Below are positions 55,254-64,000 of a stretch of 64,000 nt of DNA, piece after piece. A model generated the notes under the pieces. The model was not told where the DNA came from. It worked only from the letters and a program-made list of their open reading frames with translations, and did no database searches. Every line of letters begins with the position of its first letter. The first letter of the stretch is position 1. The translations under genes were made by a program, and so were the position numbers. This stretch comes from Paracoccaceae bacterium (GTDB taxonomy: Bacteria > Pseudomonadota > Alphaproteobacteria > Rhodobacterales > Rhodobacteraceae), in NCBI GenBank assembly GCA_027013095.1, contig JALUYI010000052.1, forward strand, positions 1 through 64,000. Direction: 5' to 3'.

Positions 55254-56033
55254 TTACAACAACCCGTTGCCGCGAAAGCTGAAATCCCGGCCCTTTCCAA
55301 TCACCAGATGATCGTGAAGGGTGATCCCCAAGGTTGATGCGGCCTCGGAAATCCGAGAGGTCATAGCGATATCGGCGTCAGATGGGGTTGGATCCCCGGA
55401 CGGGTGGTTGTGGACAAGGATAAGGGCCGAGGCATTCAGGGTCAGCGCCCGTTTGACCACCTCCCTTGGGTAAACCGGCACGTGATCCACCGTGCCGCGC
55501 TGTTGTTCCTCATCGGCGATCAGGATATTTTTTCGATCCAGAAAAAGGATTCGGAACTGCTCAAGCGGTTGGTGCGAAAGGGCCGTCTTGCAATAGTCCA
55601 ACAACGCATCCCAAGACGACAGCACCGGTTTCCCGATCACCCGGGCGCGGGCCATCCGGTGGGCGGCCGCCTCGATTACCTTCAGCTCCAGCGCAACGGC
55701 GCGACCGACGCCCTTCAATTCCACCAGACGTTCAAGCGGCGCCGCAACAACGCTGTTGAAGTCCCCGAACTCATTCATCAATCTATGCGCAATCGGTTTG
55801 ACGTCACGGCGCGAAATGGCACGAAACAGAACCAGTTCCAACAGCTCGTAATCCGGCAGGGCCGCAGCTCCGCCTTGCAGAAAACGGGTGCACAGGCGGC
55901 TGCGGTGGGCGGCGTGAAAATCCTCACCCCGGGGTTTTGGTGCGCTCACTGCGTCGGCGGTAACCGGCTGCGCAAACCCGAACCCCGGCATGGGGCCCTC
56001 GGCAAAGTTGGTGATTTTGGAGTCGGACGGCAT
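55254..56033 (-). CDS. radC: RadC/JAMM family DNA repair-associated protein
   Basis: This 259-residue protein has an N-terminal helix-hairpin-helix region (LPDYELLELVLFRAISRRDV, LVELKGVGRAVALELKVIEA) and C-terminal JAB1/MPN metalloprotease-like motif LILVHNHPSGDPTPSDADIA. RadC proteins were linked to repair, but their biochemical role is unclear. It is chromosomal here, with no nearby mobile element. The start region is Pro/Gly-rich and may be shorter (M15). Confidence 0.92.
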   Translation of the reverse strand: MPSDSKITNFAEGPMPGFGFAQPVTADAVSAPKPRGEDFHAAHRSRLCTRFLQGGAAALPDYELLELVLFRAISRRDVKPIAHRLMNEFGDFNSVVAAPLERLVELKGVGRAVALELKVIEAAAHRMARARVIGKPVLSSWDALLDYCKTALSHQPLEQFRILFLDRKNILIADEEQQRGTVDHVPVYPREVVKRALTLNASALILVHNHPSGDPTPSDADIAMTSRISEAASTLGITLHDHLVIGKGRDFSFRGNGLL

Positions 56034-56098
56034 GGCATCAACCTGTCACGCCGCGGTTAATTGCGGGTTAACCGCCCTGCCCTTTTTGAACCTGATTA

Positions 56099-56950
56099 TC
56101 AGTCCCAGGTTGGATGAAATTTGCCCGCCGGAGACAGGGTGAAAATCTCGCACCCGTCTGCGGTCACCCCGAGGGAATGTTCAAACTGCGCCGAGAGCGA
56201 TTTATCCTTGGTCACCGCGGTCCAGTCGTCCCCCAGCACCTTGGTGTCTGCGCGCCCCAGATTGACCATCGGCTCGATGGTAAAGAACATTCCTTCCTCA
56301 AGAACCGGCCCGGTTCCCCAGCGTCCATAATGCAACACATTCGGCGCCGCATGAAAAACTCGGCCCAAACCGTGGCCGCAAAAATCCCGGACAACCGACA
56401 TGCGCTGGGCTTCGACATATTTCTGGATCGCCGCGCCGATGTCGCCAAAGGTGTTGCCCGGTTTGACCTGATCAATCCCCAGCATCAGCGAGTCATGTGT
56501 GACCTGAATCAGGCGCTCGGCCTTGCGACTGAGGCGACCGGCGACAAACATCCGCGACGTGTCACCATACCAGCCGTCCAGAATGCAGGTCACGTCGATG
56601 TTCAGAATATCGCCATCCTTCAGCCGTTTCGCGCCGGGGATGCCGTGACAGACAACGTGATTGATCGAGATACAACTGGAGGCGGGATAACCCTTGTATC
56701 CCAGCGTCGCCGGGATGGCATTGTTCTTGATCGTGAATTCGTGGATCAGCCCGTCGAGTTCTTCGGTCGTCACCCCCGGAACCACGTGCTCTGCGATCAT
56801 ATCCAGCGTTTCGGCAGCCAATTTTCCGGCGCGGCGCATGCCGTCAAAATCTTCGGCGGTGAAAATCTCTATGCCGTCCTTGTTCAGACGGCCACGGGTC
56901 TGGCCTTCCACGGGAATCTCCATCTTTGTGTCGTGGTATTTCGGCCTCAT
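56099..56950 (-). CDS. map: Methionine aminopeptidase, type I
   Basis: This 283-residue protein reads GIEIFTAEDFDGMRRAGKLA, CISINHVVCHGIPGAKRLKD, NIDVTCILDGWYGDTSRMFV, FCGHGLGRVFHAAPNVLHYG and MFFTIEPMVNLGRADTKV. The metal ligands D, D, H, E, E are all present. It removes initiator methionine. A second ATG ten codons in (56923) is an equally good start. sfsA lies 32 bases upstream on the same strand. Confidence 0.95.
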   Translation of the reverse strand: MRPKYHDTKMEIPVEGQTRGRLNKDGIEIFTAEDFDGMRRAGKLAAETLDMIAEHVVPGVTTEELDGLIHEFTIKNNAIPATLGYKGYPASSCISINHVVCHGIPGAKRLKDGDILNIDVTCILDGWYGDTSRMFVAGRLSRKAERLIQVTHDSLMLGIDQVKPGNTFGDIGAAIQKYVEAQRMSVVRDFCGHGLGRVFHAAPNVLHYGRWGTGPVLEEGMFFTIEPMVNLGRADTKVLGDDWTAVTKDKSLSAQFEHSLGVTADGCEIFTLSPAGKFHPTWD

Positions 56951-56982
56951 TACTGGGAAATTCGCTGCCGCACCAGTCCCCG

Positions 56983-57699
56983 TCAGGAATTATCTTGGTC
57001 GAAAACCGGCAGTGGCGCGGCGATTCGCACCTCGCGGGTTGAAATCTCGGTGCCATAGGCCAAAACCTCGACCCCGGCGGCACGCGCCGCTACCATCGCG
57101 CGCAAATAGTCCGGGTCGATATCGCCAGCCACGCCAACACGGCTGCAGTCGGTGCGGTGGACGACATAAAGCAACACCGCGCGGTTGCCTGCCCGCACCA
57201 TTTCGGCCAGCTCTGTCAAATGTCGGGTGCCGCGCTTGGTCACACAGTCGGGGAACTCAGCCAGATCACCCCGCCGCTTGAGGGTCACGGTCTTGACCTC
57301 GACATAGGCGGGCGGCGTTGTTGGCCCCTCCAGCAGAAAATCAACGCGGCTCCGATCACCATATGGCACCTCGCGACGGATCACGGGATAGGACGCCAGC
57401 GGCAGGATACGGCCCTCGGCCAGCGCCTCGGCCACCAGCGCATTGGCTGCTCCGGTATCGATCCCGGCCAGATGGTCGCCGGGCAGCTCGACCAGTTTCC
57501 AACTGTAGTTCAACTTGCGTCTGGGATCGTCATTCGGCTCGACCCAAACCCGCATCCCCGGCTCGGCCATGCCGGTCATGGCGCCGGGATTGGCACAATG
57601 GGCGGTGACCTCGGCGCCGTTTTCCAGGCGCAGATCGGCCAGAAAGCGTTTGTATCGCCGGATCAGCGTGGCCGGAACGAGGGGGGTTTGAAAGCGCAT
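56983..57699 (-). CDS. sfsA: Sugar fermentation stimulation protein SfsA
   Basis: This 238-residue protein reads LIRRYKRFLADLRLENGAEV TAHCANPGAMTGMAEPGMRV, YVEVKTVTLKRRGDLAEFPD and VHRTDCSRVGVAGDIDPDYL. This is the SfsA family, an OB-fold plus a restriction-endonuclease-like core (D ... E-V-K), thought to bind DNA or act as a nuclease. The name comes from E. coli maltose genes; the function is unsettled. It is co-directional with map. Confidence 0.95.
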   Translation of the reverse strand: MRFQTPLVPATLIRRYKRFLADLRLENGAEVTAHCANPGAMTGMAEPGMRVWVEPNDDPRRKLNYSWKLVELPGDHLAGIDTGAANALVAEALAEGRILPLASYPVIRREVPYGDRSRVDFLLEGPTTPPAYVEVKTVTLKRRGDLAEFPDCVTKRGTRHLTELAEMVRAGNRAVLLYVVHRTDCSRVGVAGDIDPDYLRAMVAARAAGVEVLAYGTEISTREVRIAAPLPVFDQDNS

Positions 57700-57745
57700 G
57701 AATCGGTCCTATACCAAGGGCTGAAAACCGACAAGGACCGAAAGA

Positions 57746-58480
57746 ATGAGCAATCCAACAGCAGCCATGCTGGTCATCGGTGACGAGATCCTCTCGGGGC
57801 GCACCAAGGACAAGAACCTTGCCTATCTGGCCGACCAACTGACCGCCGCCGCCATTGATCTGCGCGAAGCGCGGGTGGTAGCCGACGATCATACGGCCAT
57901 CGTTGCAGCCGTGCGCGCCCTCAGTTCGCGCTGGGATCACGTATTCACCAGCGGCGGAATCGGGCCCACGCATGACGACATCACCGCGGATGCGGTTGCC
58001 GCAGCCTTTGACGCCCAGATTGACGTGCGCGACGACGCCCGCGCCCTGCTTGAAGAGATGTACAAACGGACCGGTGCCCAAATCAACGATGCACGCCTCA
58101 GAATGGCCCGAATTCCTGATGGGGCCACCCTGATTGACAATCCGGTTTCGGTTGCCCCCGGCTTTACCCTTGGAAATGTGCACGTGATGGCCGGGGTTCC
58201 GGCAGTATTTCGGGCGATGGTCACCTCGGTTCTGGCCACGATCAAGGGCGGGCAGCCGCTGATTTCTCGCACCCTGCGCATCGACCTGCCCGAGGGCGAT
58301 ATTGCCGCGCCGCTGGCCCGCTTGGCGGCGGAATTTTCCGATATTTCCATCGGGTCGTATCCCTTCATCCTGAACGGACAGTTTGGTGCCAATATCGTGT
58401 TCCGCTCGGCCGACGAAACGCGCCTTGCCAGCGCCATTCAGAAGTTTCTGGTGTTGTTTCCCCAAGCGGTTGCGCAATGA
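57746..58480 (+). CDS. Molybdopterin-binding, CinA N-domain-like protein
   Basis: This 244-residue protein begins AAMLVIGDEILSGRTKDKNL AYLADQL and has HVFTSGGIGPTHDDITADAV AAAF and HVMAGVPAVFRAMVTSVLAT, the MoCF_biosynth/CinA N-terminal fold. It lacks the C-terminal deamidase domain of full CinA, as usual in alphaproteobacteria where the two are separate genes. It may act as an ADP-ribose or nicotinamide-nucleotide pyrophosphatase. Coupled to the GNAT gene (ATGA). Confidence 0.88.
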   Translation: MSNPTAAMLVIGDEILSGRTKDKNLAYLADQLTAAAIDLREARVVADDHTAIVAAVRALSSRWDHVFTSGGIGPTHDDITADAVAAAFDAQIDVRDDARALLEEMYKRTGAQINDARLRMARIPDGATLIDNPVSVAPGFTLGNVHVMAGVPAVFRAMVTSVLATIKGGQPLISRTLRIDLPEGDIAAPLARLAAEFSDISIGSYPFILNGQFGANIVFRSADETRLASAIQKFLVLFPQAVAQ

Positions 58481-59199
58481 GGCCCGCCGTCACTGAATCA
58501 CGGCTGCTAAGGGCGATGGATATCACCTGGGCGCCGGCCGAAATCCGCCGCGTCGGGCCGTGGGCCCTGCGTCGGGGGTTGGACGGTGGCAAGCGTGTCT
58601 CGGCAGCCACAAGTGATTCGCCCGTGAGCGAGGCCGAAATCGACCAGGCCGAGGCCGAAATGGCCAAAATGGGGCAGGTCGCCACCTTCATGTTGCGGAA
58701 ATCCGCCGATGCGCTGGACCGGCAACTGGCGGCGCGTGGCTACTCCGTGGTTGACCCGGTTCTGCTGTTTGCCGCGCCGCTTGAAACCATTGCCGCGATA
58801 AAGGCCGCCCCGCTTGATGCGATCCCGAGCGACACCCCGCTTGCAATGATGGAAGAGCTCTGGCTGGAAACCGGTTTTGGCCCCGAGCGCATCGACGTCA
58901 TGCGACGTACCAAGGGCCCAAAGGCACATATGTTCAGCCGCTTCAGGGATGCCCCCGCCGGCTGCGCCTTTGTCGCCCTCGACGGGGAGGTGGCGATGCT
59001 GCACGCCTTGACCGTCCGCCCCGAATACCGCCATCAGGGGGTTGCCCGCCGGATCCTCGGGCGCGCCGCCGTCTGGGCGCAACAGAACGGTGCGAAAGAC
59101 CTTGCACTGGCCACAACCAGCGAAAATTTGCCGGCCCGGAAATTGTTTTCTGGAATTGGCATGCAAATTGTGGGTAAATACCATTATCGCATGAGGTAA
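58477..59199 (+). CDS. GNAT family N-acetyltransferase
   Basis: This 240-residue protein has acetyl-CoA loop MLHALTVRPEYRHQGVARRI (R-x-x-G-V/x-A) and the end LATTSENLPARKLFSGIGMQIVGKYHYR, both typical GNAT motifs A and B. The N-terminal half (WAPAEIRRVGPWALRRGLDG) appears to be a second degenerate GNAT-like repeat. The acceptor substrate is unknown. The start overlaps the previous stop. Confidence 0.88.
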   Translation: MRPAVTESRLLRAMDITWAPAEIRRVGPWALRRGLDGGKRVSAATSDSPVSEAEIDQAEAEMAKMGQVATFMLRKSADALDRQLAARGYSVVDPVLLFAAPLETIAAIKAAPLDAIPSDTPLAMMEELWLETGFGPERIDVMRRTKGPKAHMFSRFRDAPAGCAFVALDGEVAMLHALTVRPEYRHQGVARRILGRAAVWAQQNGAKDLALATTSENLPARKLFSGIGMQIVGKYHYRMR

Positions 59200-59212
59200 G
59201 GGGGCTAACCAT

Positions 59213-59788
59213 ATGCCAGTAAAAGATAAACCCATTCATGCACTGGACCTGCCGCCGGTTGATCCTCTGCCGGAATCGACGCAGAAATATTTTGACCTCT
59301 GCGTCGAAAAGCTGGGCTTTGTCCCCAATGTTCTGGCCGCCTATTCGTTCAACATCGACAAGCTGAACGGCTTTAGCGCGATGTATAACGACCTCATGCT
59401 TGGCCCCAGCGGCCTAAGCAAGCTCGAGCGCGAAATGATCGCGGTTGTGGTCTCGTCCATCAACCATTGCTTTTACTGTCTGACCGCCCATGGTGCGGCG
59501 GTGCGGGGCCTTTCCAAAGACCCGACCTTGGGCGAGGTTCTGGTGATGAACTATCGCGCCGCCGATCTGTCGCCCCGGCACAAGGCGATGCTCGATTTTA
59601 CCGAAAAACTGACCGAAGCCAGTCACAAGATCGAAGAGAGTGACCGGCAGGCCCTGCGCGATGTCGGGTTCTCGGATGCGGACATCTGGGATATTGCCGC
59701 AGTGGCTGCCTTCTTCAACATGACCAACCGTGTTTCATCCGCGGTGGATAAACAACCGAATATGGAGTATCATTCACAGAACCGATGA
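59213..59788 (+). CDS. Peroxidase-related AhpD-like carboxymuconolactone decarboxylase family protein
   Basis: This 191-residue protein begins MPVKDKPIHALDLPPVDPLP, and the helical core has VVSSINHCFYCLTAHGAAVR, an AhpD-type C-x-x-C-x-x-x-H site, then AMLDFTEKLTEASHKI and IWDIAAVAAFFNMTNRVSSA. Family members reduce peroxides or act as oxidoreductase partners. It is 13 bases after the GNAT gene and overlaps the OmpA gene by four bases. Confidence 0.9.
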   Translation: MPVKDKPIHALDLPPVDPLPESTQKYFDLCVEKLGFVPNVLAAYSFNIDKLNGFSAMYNDLMLGPSGLSKLEREMIAVVVSSINHCFYCLTAHGAAVRGLSKDPTLGEVLVMNYRAADLSPRHKAMLDFTEKLTEASHKIEESDRQALRDVGFSDADIWDIAAVAAFFNMTNRVSSAVDKQPNMEYHSQNR

Positions 59789-60750
59789 TGTGCAGAACGC
59801 TCATATTTGGCCTTTTGGTCTCGGTCGCGCCTGCCGTGACATTCGCCGGGACGGCATTGCAGTTCCCGAAGGGGAGCGTGCGCGGTTTTCAGGCGATCGA
59901 ACCCACCGCCACCGTTGATATTGCCGTCGGCCCCTACGTTGCCGGGCAGGTCAAAATGCAGTTGGCCAGTGGCAGGGTTCTGCGTCAGGTCTGGAAAACT
60001 CCGCTGACTGCGGATCAGACCCTCGGCCTGCTTGCGCCGTTGCGCGATCAATTGCAAAAGGCCGGTTACAGGGTGATTTACCAATGCGGTACGCGCGACT
60101 GCGGAGGGTTTGACTTTCGCTTCAACACGAATGTGCTGGATGAGCCGGACATGCATGTGGATCTCGGTGATTTCCGCTATCTCTGCGCGGCGAAAACAAC
60201 GGCGGGCAAGACCGAATATATCAGTCTTCTTGTCAGTCGCAGCCCCGAGCGTGGCTTTGTCCAGCTGACCCGTGTGTCGCCTGTTGGCGCGCCCGACTTT
60301 CCCTCGACCACCGATGTTTCGATGTCAACGAAACAGGCGATTCCCGCCGATGGTCTGCCTGACACCCCGGTGCTGTCCGATATTCTGGCGGCAAAGGGTG
60401 CAGCCGTGCTGGACGGGTTGCAGTTTGAAAAGGGCTCGGCCAATCTGTCCGGCAACCCGGCGCAGTCCTTGCGCGATCTGGCGGCATTTTTGGCGGATCA
60501 TCCAAAAAAATCGGTTCTTCTGGTCGGGCATACGGATGCCTCTGGCTCACTGGACGGCAATATCGCCCTGTCTCGCAAGCGCGCCGAAAGCGTGGTCAAG
60601 CGGCTGGTGGAAACATATGGCGTCAATCCAGCGCAAGTGCTGGCCGAGGGCGTGGGCTTTCTGGCTCCGCGCGCATCAAACGCCACCAAAGAGGGCCGCA
60701 CCAAGAACCGCCGGGTCGAGGTGGTTCTGAACACAGCGCCCGCCAAATAG
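59785..60750 (+). CDS. OmpA family outer-membrane/periplasmic protein
   Basis: This 321-residue protein has signal peptide MMCRTLIFGLLVSVAPAVTF AG. Its N-terminal domain contains a cysteine pair (IYQCGTRDCGGFDFRFNTN), and the C-terminal OmpA domain (about 205-320) has LLVGHTDASGSLDGNIALSR KRAESVVKRL and KNRRVEVVLNTAPAK. It should bind peptidoglycan in the periplasm. It is the last gene of the four-gene group; an inverted repeat follows at 60770. Confidence 0.85.
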   Translation: MMCRTLIFGLLVSVAPAVTFAGTALQFPKGSVRGFQAIEPTATVDIAVGPYVAGQVKMQLASGRVLRQVWKTPLTADQTLGLLAPLRDQLQKAGYRVIYQCGTRDCGGFDFRFNTNVLDEPDMHVDLGDFRYLCAAKTTAGKTEYISLLVSRSPERGFVQLTRVSPVGAPDFPSTTDVSMSTKQAIPADGLPDTPVLSDILAAKGAAVLDGLQFEKGSANLSGNPAQSLRDLAAFLADHPKKSVLLVGHTDASGSLDGNIALSRKRAESVVKRLVETYGVNPAQVLAEGVGFLAPRASNATKEGRTKNRRVEVVLNTAPAK

Positions 60751-60769
60751 ACCCTTGCCATTTGCTCTG

Positions 60770-60799
60770 GGGTCTTGTTTTGCACAAAAGAAAAGACCC
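60770..60799. repeat. Inverted repeat after the OmpA gene, possible terminator
   Basis: GGGTCTT (60770-60776) and AAGACCC (60793-60799) pair with a 16-base A/T-rich loop that contains TTTTGCACAAAA, itself self-complementary. No strong T-run follows on the plus strand. It lies between convergent genes (OmpA ends 60750, LysR ends 60927) and may stop transcription from either side. Confidence 0.45.
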
Positions 60800-60926
60800 G
60801 ACGCCCTTCTCAACCGCCAGGTCCTTTCCGCACCTATAGGTGCCTGAGTGGGTTGCGTTCATTCATATTCACGCAAGCCCCTCTGAATGATTGAGTCCGC
60901 GTGCTTGATGCACAAAAAATCCCAAC

Positions 60927-61832
60927 TCACCACTCTTCCGGTCCCTTGTTCTTGAAATGCTCAACAAGGAAATCAATGAACGCGCGCAATTTGGGCTGCG
61001 TGTAACGCCCCGGCGGATAGACCGCATAAATTCCGCGTTTCTCGACCGGGAGCTCGGGCATTGCCTCTTCCAGCAGGCCAAGCTCCAGCTTTTCATAGTA
61101 AAGAAAGCTGGGCAGATAGGCGATGCCAAGGCCCGCCGCCGCTGCCGTCAACAGGGACTGCCCGTCGTTCACGGTCAGACACCCGGTCGTACGAATCTGG
61201 CGCAGCTCGCCGGTCGGCGAGGTCAGCTTCCAGACATTGCCGCTGGATTGGTTTGAATAATGCAACAGCATATGCTCGTTCAGATCGTCGATCTTGGCGG
61301 GCTTTCCGTGCTCGGCAAAATATTCCGGCGCGCCGACCATTTTCATGTTGGCCTCGGTCAGCTTGCGCGCCCGCAGGGTGCTGTCCTCCATATCGCCAAT
61401 TCGAATCGCCAGATCAAACCCCTCGGAAATCAGCTCGACGTAGCGATTGCTGAGAACGAGATTGACGTTGATCTCGGGAAATTTATGCAGGAATGAGCCC
61501 AGCGCATTCGAGATATGGTTGACCCCGAAATCGGTCCCCGCCGACAGGCGGAGCGAGCCACTGGGTGCCGCTTGCATAGATGTGACCATCGCATCGGCCT
61601 CACCTGCATCATTCAAAACCCGCCGTGCCTTGTCATAATACGCAAGCCCGATCTCCGTCGGTGAAACCCTGCGCGTCGTGCGGTTGAGAAGTCGCGCCCC
61701 CAGGCGGCTCTCTAGTGACGACACATGCTTTGACACGGCGGATTTTGATATCCCCATTTTGCGTGCAGCATCGGTGAATCCCCCCTGATCCACAACGCTG
61801 GCGAACGCCTCCATTTCTGTTAACCGGTCCAT
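60927..61832 (-). CDS. LysR family transcriptional regulator
   Basis: This 301-residue regulator has the N-terminal HTH MDRLTEMEAFASVVDQGGFT DAARKMGISKSAVSKHVSSLESRLG and a C-terminal ligand domain (SLRLSAGTDFGVNHISNALG, FDLAIRIGDMEDSTLRARKL). It belongs to the CrgA/DmlR-like subgroup. LysR regulators usually act on a divergent gene; the next plus-strand genes are rimP-nusA, a poor target, so its regulon is probably elsewhere. The ligand is unknown. Confidence 0.92.
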   Translation of the reverse strand: MDRLTEMEAFASVVDQGGFTDAARKMGISKSAVSKHVSSLESRLGARLLNRTTRRVSPTEIGLAYYDKARRVLNDAGEADAMVTSMQAAPSGSLRLSAGTDFGVNHISNALGSFLHKFPEINVNLVLSNRYVELISEGFDLAIRIGDMEDSTLRARKLTEANMKMVGAPEYFAEHGKPAKIDDLNEHMLLHYSNQSSGNVWKLTSPTGELRQIRTTGCLTVNDGQSLLTAAAAGLGIAYLPSFLYYEKLELGLLEEAMPELPVEKRGIYAVYPPGRYTQPKLRAFIDFLVEHFKNKGPEEW

Positions 61833-61983
61833 TTTCTAACCCTTCATACACTCGAAACTGACTTGATTAGGCCTGTTGAATTGGGCAGCAATTTGGAAAC
61901 AACCGGACAATTGCGGGTCAATTTCTCTATTGTAACGTGTAAGGAAACGTTGCGGTTGTATTGGTGGCGATTTCATCACCACA

Positions 61984-62016
61984 TTGGAAATAATACCGGG
62001 TTTTCCCTTATATTAT
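61984..62016 (+). promoter_or_regulatory. Candidate rimP-nusA promoter
   Basis: TTGGAA at 61984-61989 and a TATATTAT stretch at 62009-62016 make a plausible promoter in an A+T-rich window. Exact -10 choice is uncertain (spacing 18-20). It would place the transcript start near 62022 and give a leader of about 230 bases. Confidence 0.4.
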
Positions 62017-62215
62017 ACGCGTGATCAGGATACGGTGGCGCCATCCCCGGGCCATGCCACAGGCATTTCTGCGGTCCAAATGTGGCAAAAAGGCGGTCGG
62101 GGGAGGCGGTGAAACAGGTGCGCATCAAAGCCCTTGCCATTGTTCGGCAATGCGCCTATATGCAGGGCAACAGCGGCAAGACTGGCCTCCACCCCCAGAC
62201 TTCCACCGGAAATTT

Positions 62216-62239
62216 CGCGGGCCGCGTGCCCGTTTTTTT
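62216..62239 (+). terminator. Leader terminator/attenuator in front of rimP
   Basis: CGGGC (62218-62222) pairs with GCCCG (62228-62232) across CGCGT, followed by T7 (62233-62239). It ends only 13 bases before the rimP ATG, so it must be read through for rimP and nusA to be made. Since NusA itself acts on such terminators, feedback attenuation is a reasonable inference. Confidence 0.75.
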
Positions 62240-62252
62240 ATGTCTGAAGGCC

Positions 62253-62813
62253 ATGACAAACCTGATCGCCAAAGCCGCCAATGACAAGCGCCTCGCCGCT
62301 ATCGTCCAGCCCATCATCGAGGGTCTGGGCTTTGAGCTGGTGCGCCTACGCCTGATGACGGGCAGGCAGACAACCCTGCAAATCATGGCAGATCGGCCCG
62401 ATGGCGGGATAGAGGTTGACGATTGTGCCGCCATCTCGACCGCCATTTCCGCGGTTCTGGACGTCGAGGACCCGATCGAAGCGGAATACACGCTTGAGGT
62501 TTCCTCGCCCGGCATCGACCGGCCCCTGACCCGGTTCAAGGATTTTGACGCTTGGGCAGATCACGAGGCCAAACTGGAAACCGCGGACCTGATCGACGGG
62601 CGCAAACGGTTCAAGGGAACGCTGCGTGGCACCGAAGGCGACGAGGTTCTGATCGAGATCCCCGAAGGGTTGATCGGCCTAAAATTCGACTGGCTGAACG
62701 AGGCCAAGCTGCTGCTGACAGACGAGCTGATCGCCGAAATGCTGCGGGCGCGCAAGGTTCCGGCCATCGACGAAACCAAATTTGACGAGATCAAAACAGA
62801 GGACACACCATGA
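62253..62813 (+). CDS. rimP: Ribosome maturation factor RimP
   Basis: This 186-residue protein begins [20 protein letters not shown] and has [40 protein letters not shown] and [20 protein letters not shown], the RimP hallmarks. It binds the 30S subunit during maturation. The start at 62253 is chosen by homology and the TGAAGG site; a longer frame reads through the leader terminator. Its stop overlaps nusA (ATGA). Confidence 0.95.
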   Translation: MTNLIAKAANDKRLAAIVQPIIEGLGFELVRLRLMTGRQTTLQIMADRPDGGIEVDDCAAISTAISAVLDVEDPIEAEYTLEVSSPGIDRPLTRFKDFDAWADHEAKLETADLIDGRKRFKGTLRGTEGDEVLIEIPEGLIGLKFDWLNEAKLLLTDELIAEMLRARKVPAIDETKFDEIKTEDTP

Positions 62814-64000
62814 GCATCACCAGTGCCAACAGGCTGGAGCTTTTGCAAATTGCCGACGCGGTTGCCCGCGAAAAGATGATCGACCCCGATCTGGTGATCG
62901 AGGCAATGGAAGAAAGCATGGCCAAGGCGGCCAAGTCAAAATACGGTGCCGAGCTGGAAATCAACGCCCATATCGACCGCAAGACGGGTGAACTGACAAT
63001 GACCCGGATCCGGCATGTGGTGGACGAGGTCGAAAACCACTTTACCGAGATGACTCCGGCGGATGCGCGCGCCTATTTGGACAATCCCGAGGTGGGCGAC
63101 ACCATCATCGACCCCCTGCCACCGATGGATTTCGGCCGCATCGCTGCGCAAAGCGCCAAGCAGGTCATCCTGCAAAAGGTGCGCGAGGCCGAGCGTGCGC
63201 GCCAATACGCCGAATTCAAGGACCGCGTTGGCGAAATCATCAACGGCATCGTCAAACGTACGGAATATGGCAATGTCACCGTCGATGTCGGTCGGGGCGA
63301 GGCCATTTTGCGCCGCGACCAGTTGATCAATCGCGAAAGCTATCGAACCGGCGACCGCGTGCGGGCCTATATCCGCGAAGTGCGCGAAGAAACCCGCGGC
63401 CCGCAGATTTTCCTCAGCCGCACCGCGCCGGAATTCATGGCCGAGCTGTTCAAGATGGAAGTGCCCGAAATTTACGACGGGATCATCGAGATCAAGGCGG
63501 TGGCCCGCGACCCGGGCAGCCGCGCCAAGATCGGAGTCATTTCCTATGACAACTCGATCGACCCGGTCGGCGCCTGTGTCGGCATGCGCGGCAGCCGCGT
63601 TCAGGCCGTGGTGAACGAGCTGCAGGGCGAAAAGATCGACATCATCCCCTGGAACGAGGACGCACCGACCTTCCTTGTGAATGCCTTGCAACCGGCCGAG
63701 GTCTCAAAGGTCGTTCTGGACGAGGACGCCGAGCGGATCGAGGTTGTTGTCCCTGATGAGCAGCTCAGCCTTGCCATCGGGCGGCGCGGCCAAAACGTGC
63801 GTCTGGCCAGCCAGCTGACCGGATTTGACATCGACATCCTGACCGAGGCCGAAGAAAGCGAGCGGCGTCAGGCGGAATTTGCCGAACGCTCGCAATTGTT
63901 CATGGATTCGCTGGATGTGGACGAGATGGTGGCGCAGCTTCTGGTCTCTGAAGGGTTCACCACATTGGAAGAGGTCGCTTACGTCGACATCGACGAGCTG
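62810..64000 (+). CDS. nusA: Transcription termination/antitermination protein NusA (3' end outside window)
   Basis: The visible 397 residues start [20 protein letters not shown]. They include the N-terminal RNAP-binding domain, the S1 domain ([20 protein letters not shown]) and KH1/KH2 ([40 protein letters not shown]). The first helix-hairpin-helix-like C-terminal repeat starts at the window edge ([20 protein letters not shown]). It modulates pausing, termination and antitermination. infB should follow downstream outside the window. Confidence 0.97.
   Translation, partial: MSITSANRLELLQIADAVAREKMIDPDLVIEAMEESMAKAAKSKYGAELEINAHIDRKTGELTMTRIRHVVDEVENHFTEMTPADARAYLDNPEVGDTIIDPLPPMDFGRIAAQSAKQVILQKVREAERARQYAEFKDRVGEIINGIVKRTEYGNVTVDVGRGEAILRRDQLINRESYRTGDRVRAYIREVREETRGPQIFLSRTAPEFMAELFKMEVPEIYDGIIEIKAVARDPGSRAKIGVISYDNSIDPVGACVGMRGSRVQAVVNELQGEKIDIIPWNEDAPTFLVNALQPAEVSKVVLDEDAERIEVVVPDEQLSLAIGRRGQNVRLASQLTGFDIDILTEAEESERRQAEFAERSQLFMDSLDVDEMVAQLLVSEGFTTLEEVAYVDIDEL

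Larger units (their letters stand above)
61833..62252. other. LysR-rimP intergenic region with leader RNA
   Basis: These 420 bases carry the presumed rimP-nusA promoter (near 61984-62016) and a leader of about 230 bases ending in an intrinsic terminator (62216-62239). A tRNA-fMet gene, which precedes rimP in many proteobacteria, is not seen. An open frame from 62082 reads in phase into rimP, but its first 57 residues look non-native. Confidence 0.6.

Overview
The window reads as chromosome of an alphaproteobacterium of the Rhodobacteraceae (Roseobacter/Rhodobacter group). The evidence is its high G+C, a RegA/RegB-type redox two-component system with the family's hallmark residues, the block tsaE-amgK-murU-addB-addA-trxA, a Mic60/mitofilin-like protein beside hemD and a HemY-like TPR protein, and several short families that I associate with this group. 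No rRNA, CRISPR array or intact insertion sequence was seen.

Bases 1-8556 are one end of a lambdoid-type prophage whose tip lies against the 3' end of a tRNA-Thr(CGU) gene (8557-8632, minus strand). A CI-like repressor with an S24 peptidase domain (2606-3244) sits in the immunity region. A leftward operon (Cro-like, zinc-ribbon, CII-like and HTH proteins, and a DGQHR/ParB-like protein cut by the window edge) runs away from it in a chain of 1-4 base stop/start overlaps. A rightward early operon of small proteins (4785-8381) runs towards the tRNA. Both operons start at promoters whose 17-bp spacer holds the same 14-bp operator, GGGG-(A/T)6-CCCC, with a second operator copy alongside. Between repressor and rightward operon lie two lower-G+C cargo genes (DUF6978-like and DUF1828-like) that look like a lysogenic-conversion cassette. 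A cytosine methyltransferase is an internal-deletion pseudogene, and no integrase is present at this end.

8681-15759 is housekeeping: hemY/mic60-like/hemD facing left, tsaD-gpsA-EVE facing right, then ahcY with a coupled DUF922 secreted protein. 17331-20323 carries an HD hydrolase and the divergent regA/regB pair. The senC gene expected beside regA seems reduced to a 57-residue remnant. 20421-30975 is a long rightward operon: a PAS protein, tsaE (tRNA t6A), amgK and murU (peptidoglycan recycling), addB/addA (double-strand break repair) and trxA. folC and accD face left, then ilvD, a lipoprotein, DUF6478, a small hypothetical and a dienoyl-CoA-reductase-like flavoenzyme face right.

39486-48892 holds a proline iminopeptidase interrupted by an amber codon, ubiG, a leftward comF-grxC-nitrilase-marR operon, a BioC-like methyltransferase with hemH, a repeat-rich secreted protein, and mutT-argJ-parvulin facing left. 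secA follows (49135), with two exported proteins of unknown role behind it. The last part holds radC, map and sfsA (leftward), a CinA-like/GNAT/AhpD-like/OmpA group (rightward), a LysR regulator, and rimP-nusA, which begins behind a strong intrinsic terminator in its leader. nusA runs off the window end.

All functional calls come from reading the translated sequences; no database search was run. Starts were moved to the nearest Shine-Dalgarno or stop/start overlap where that was clear.
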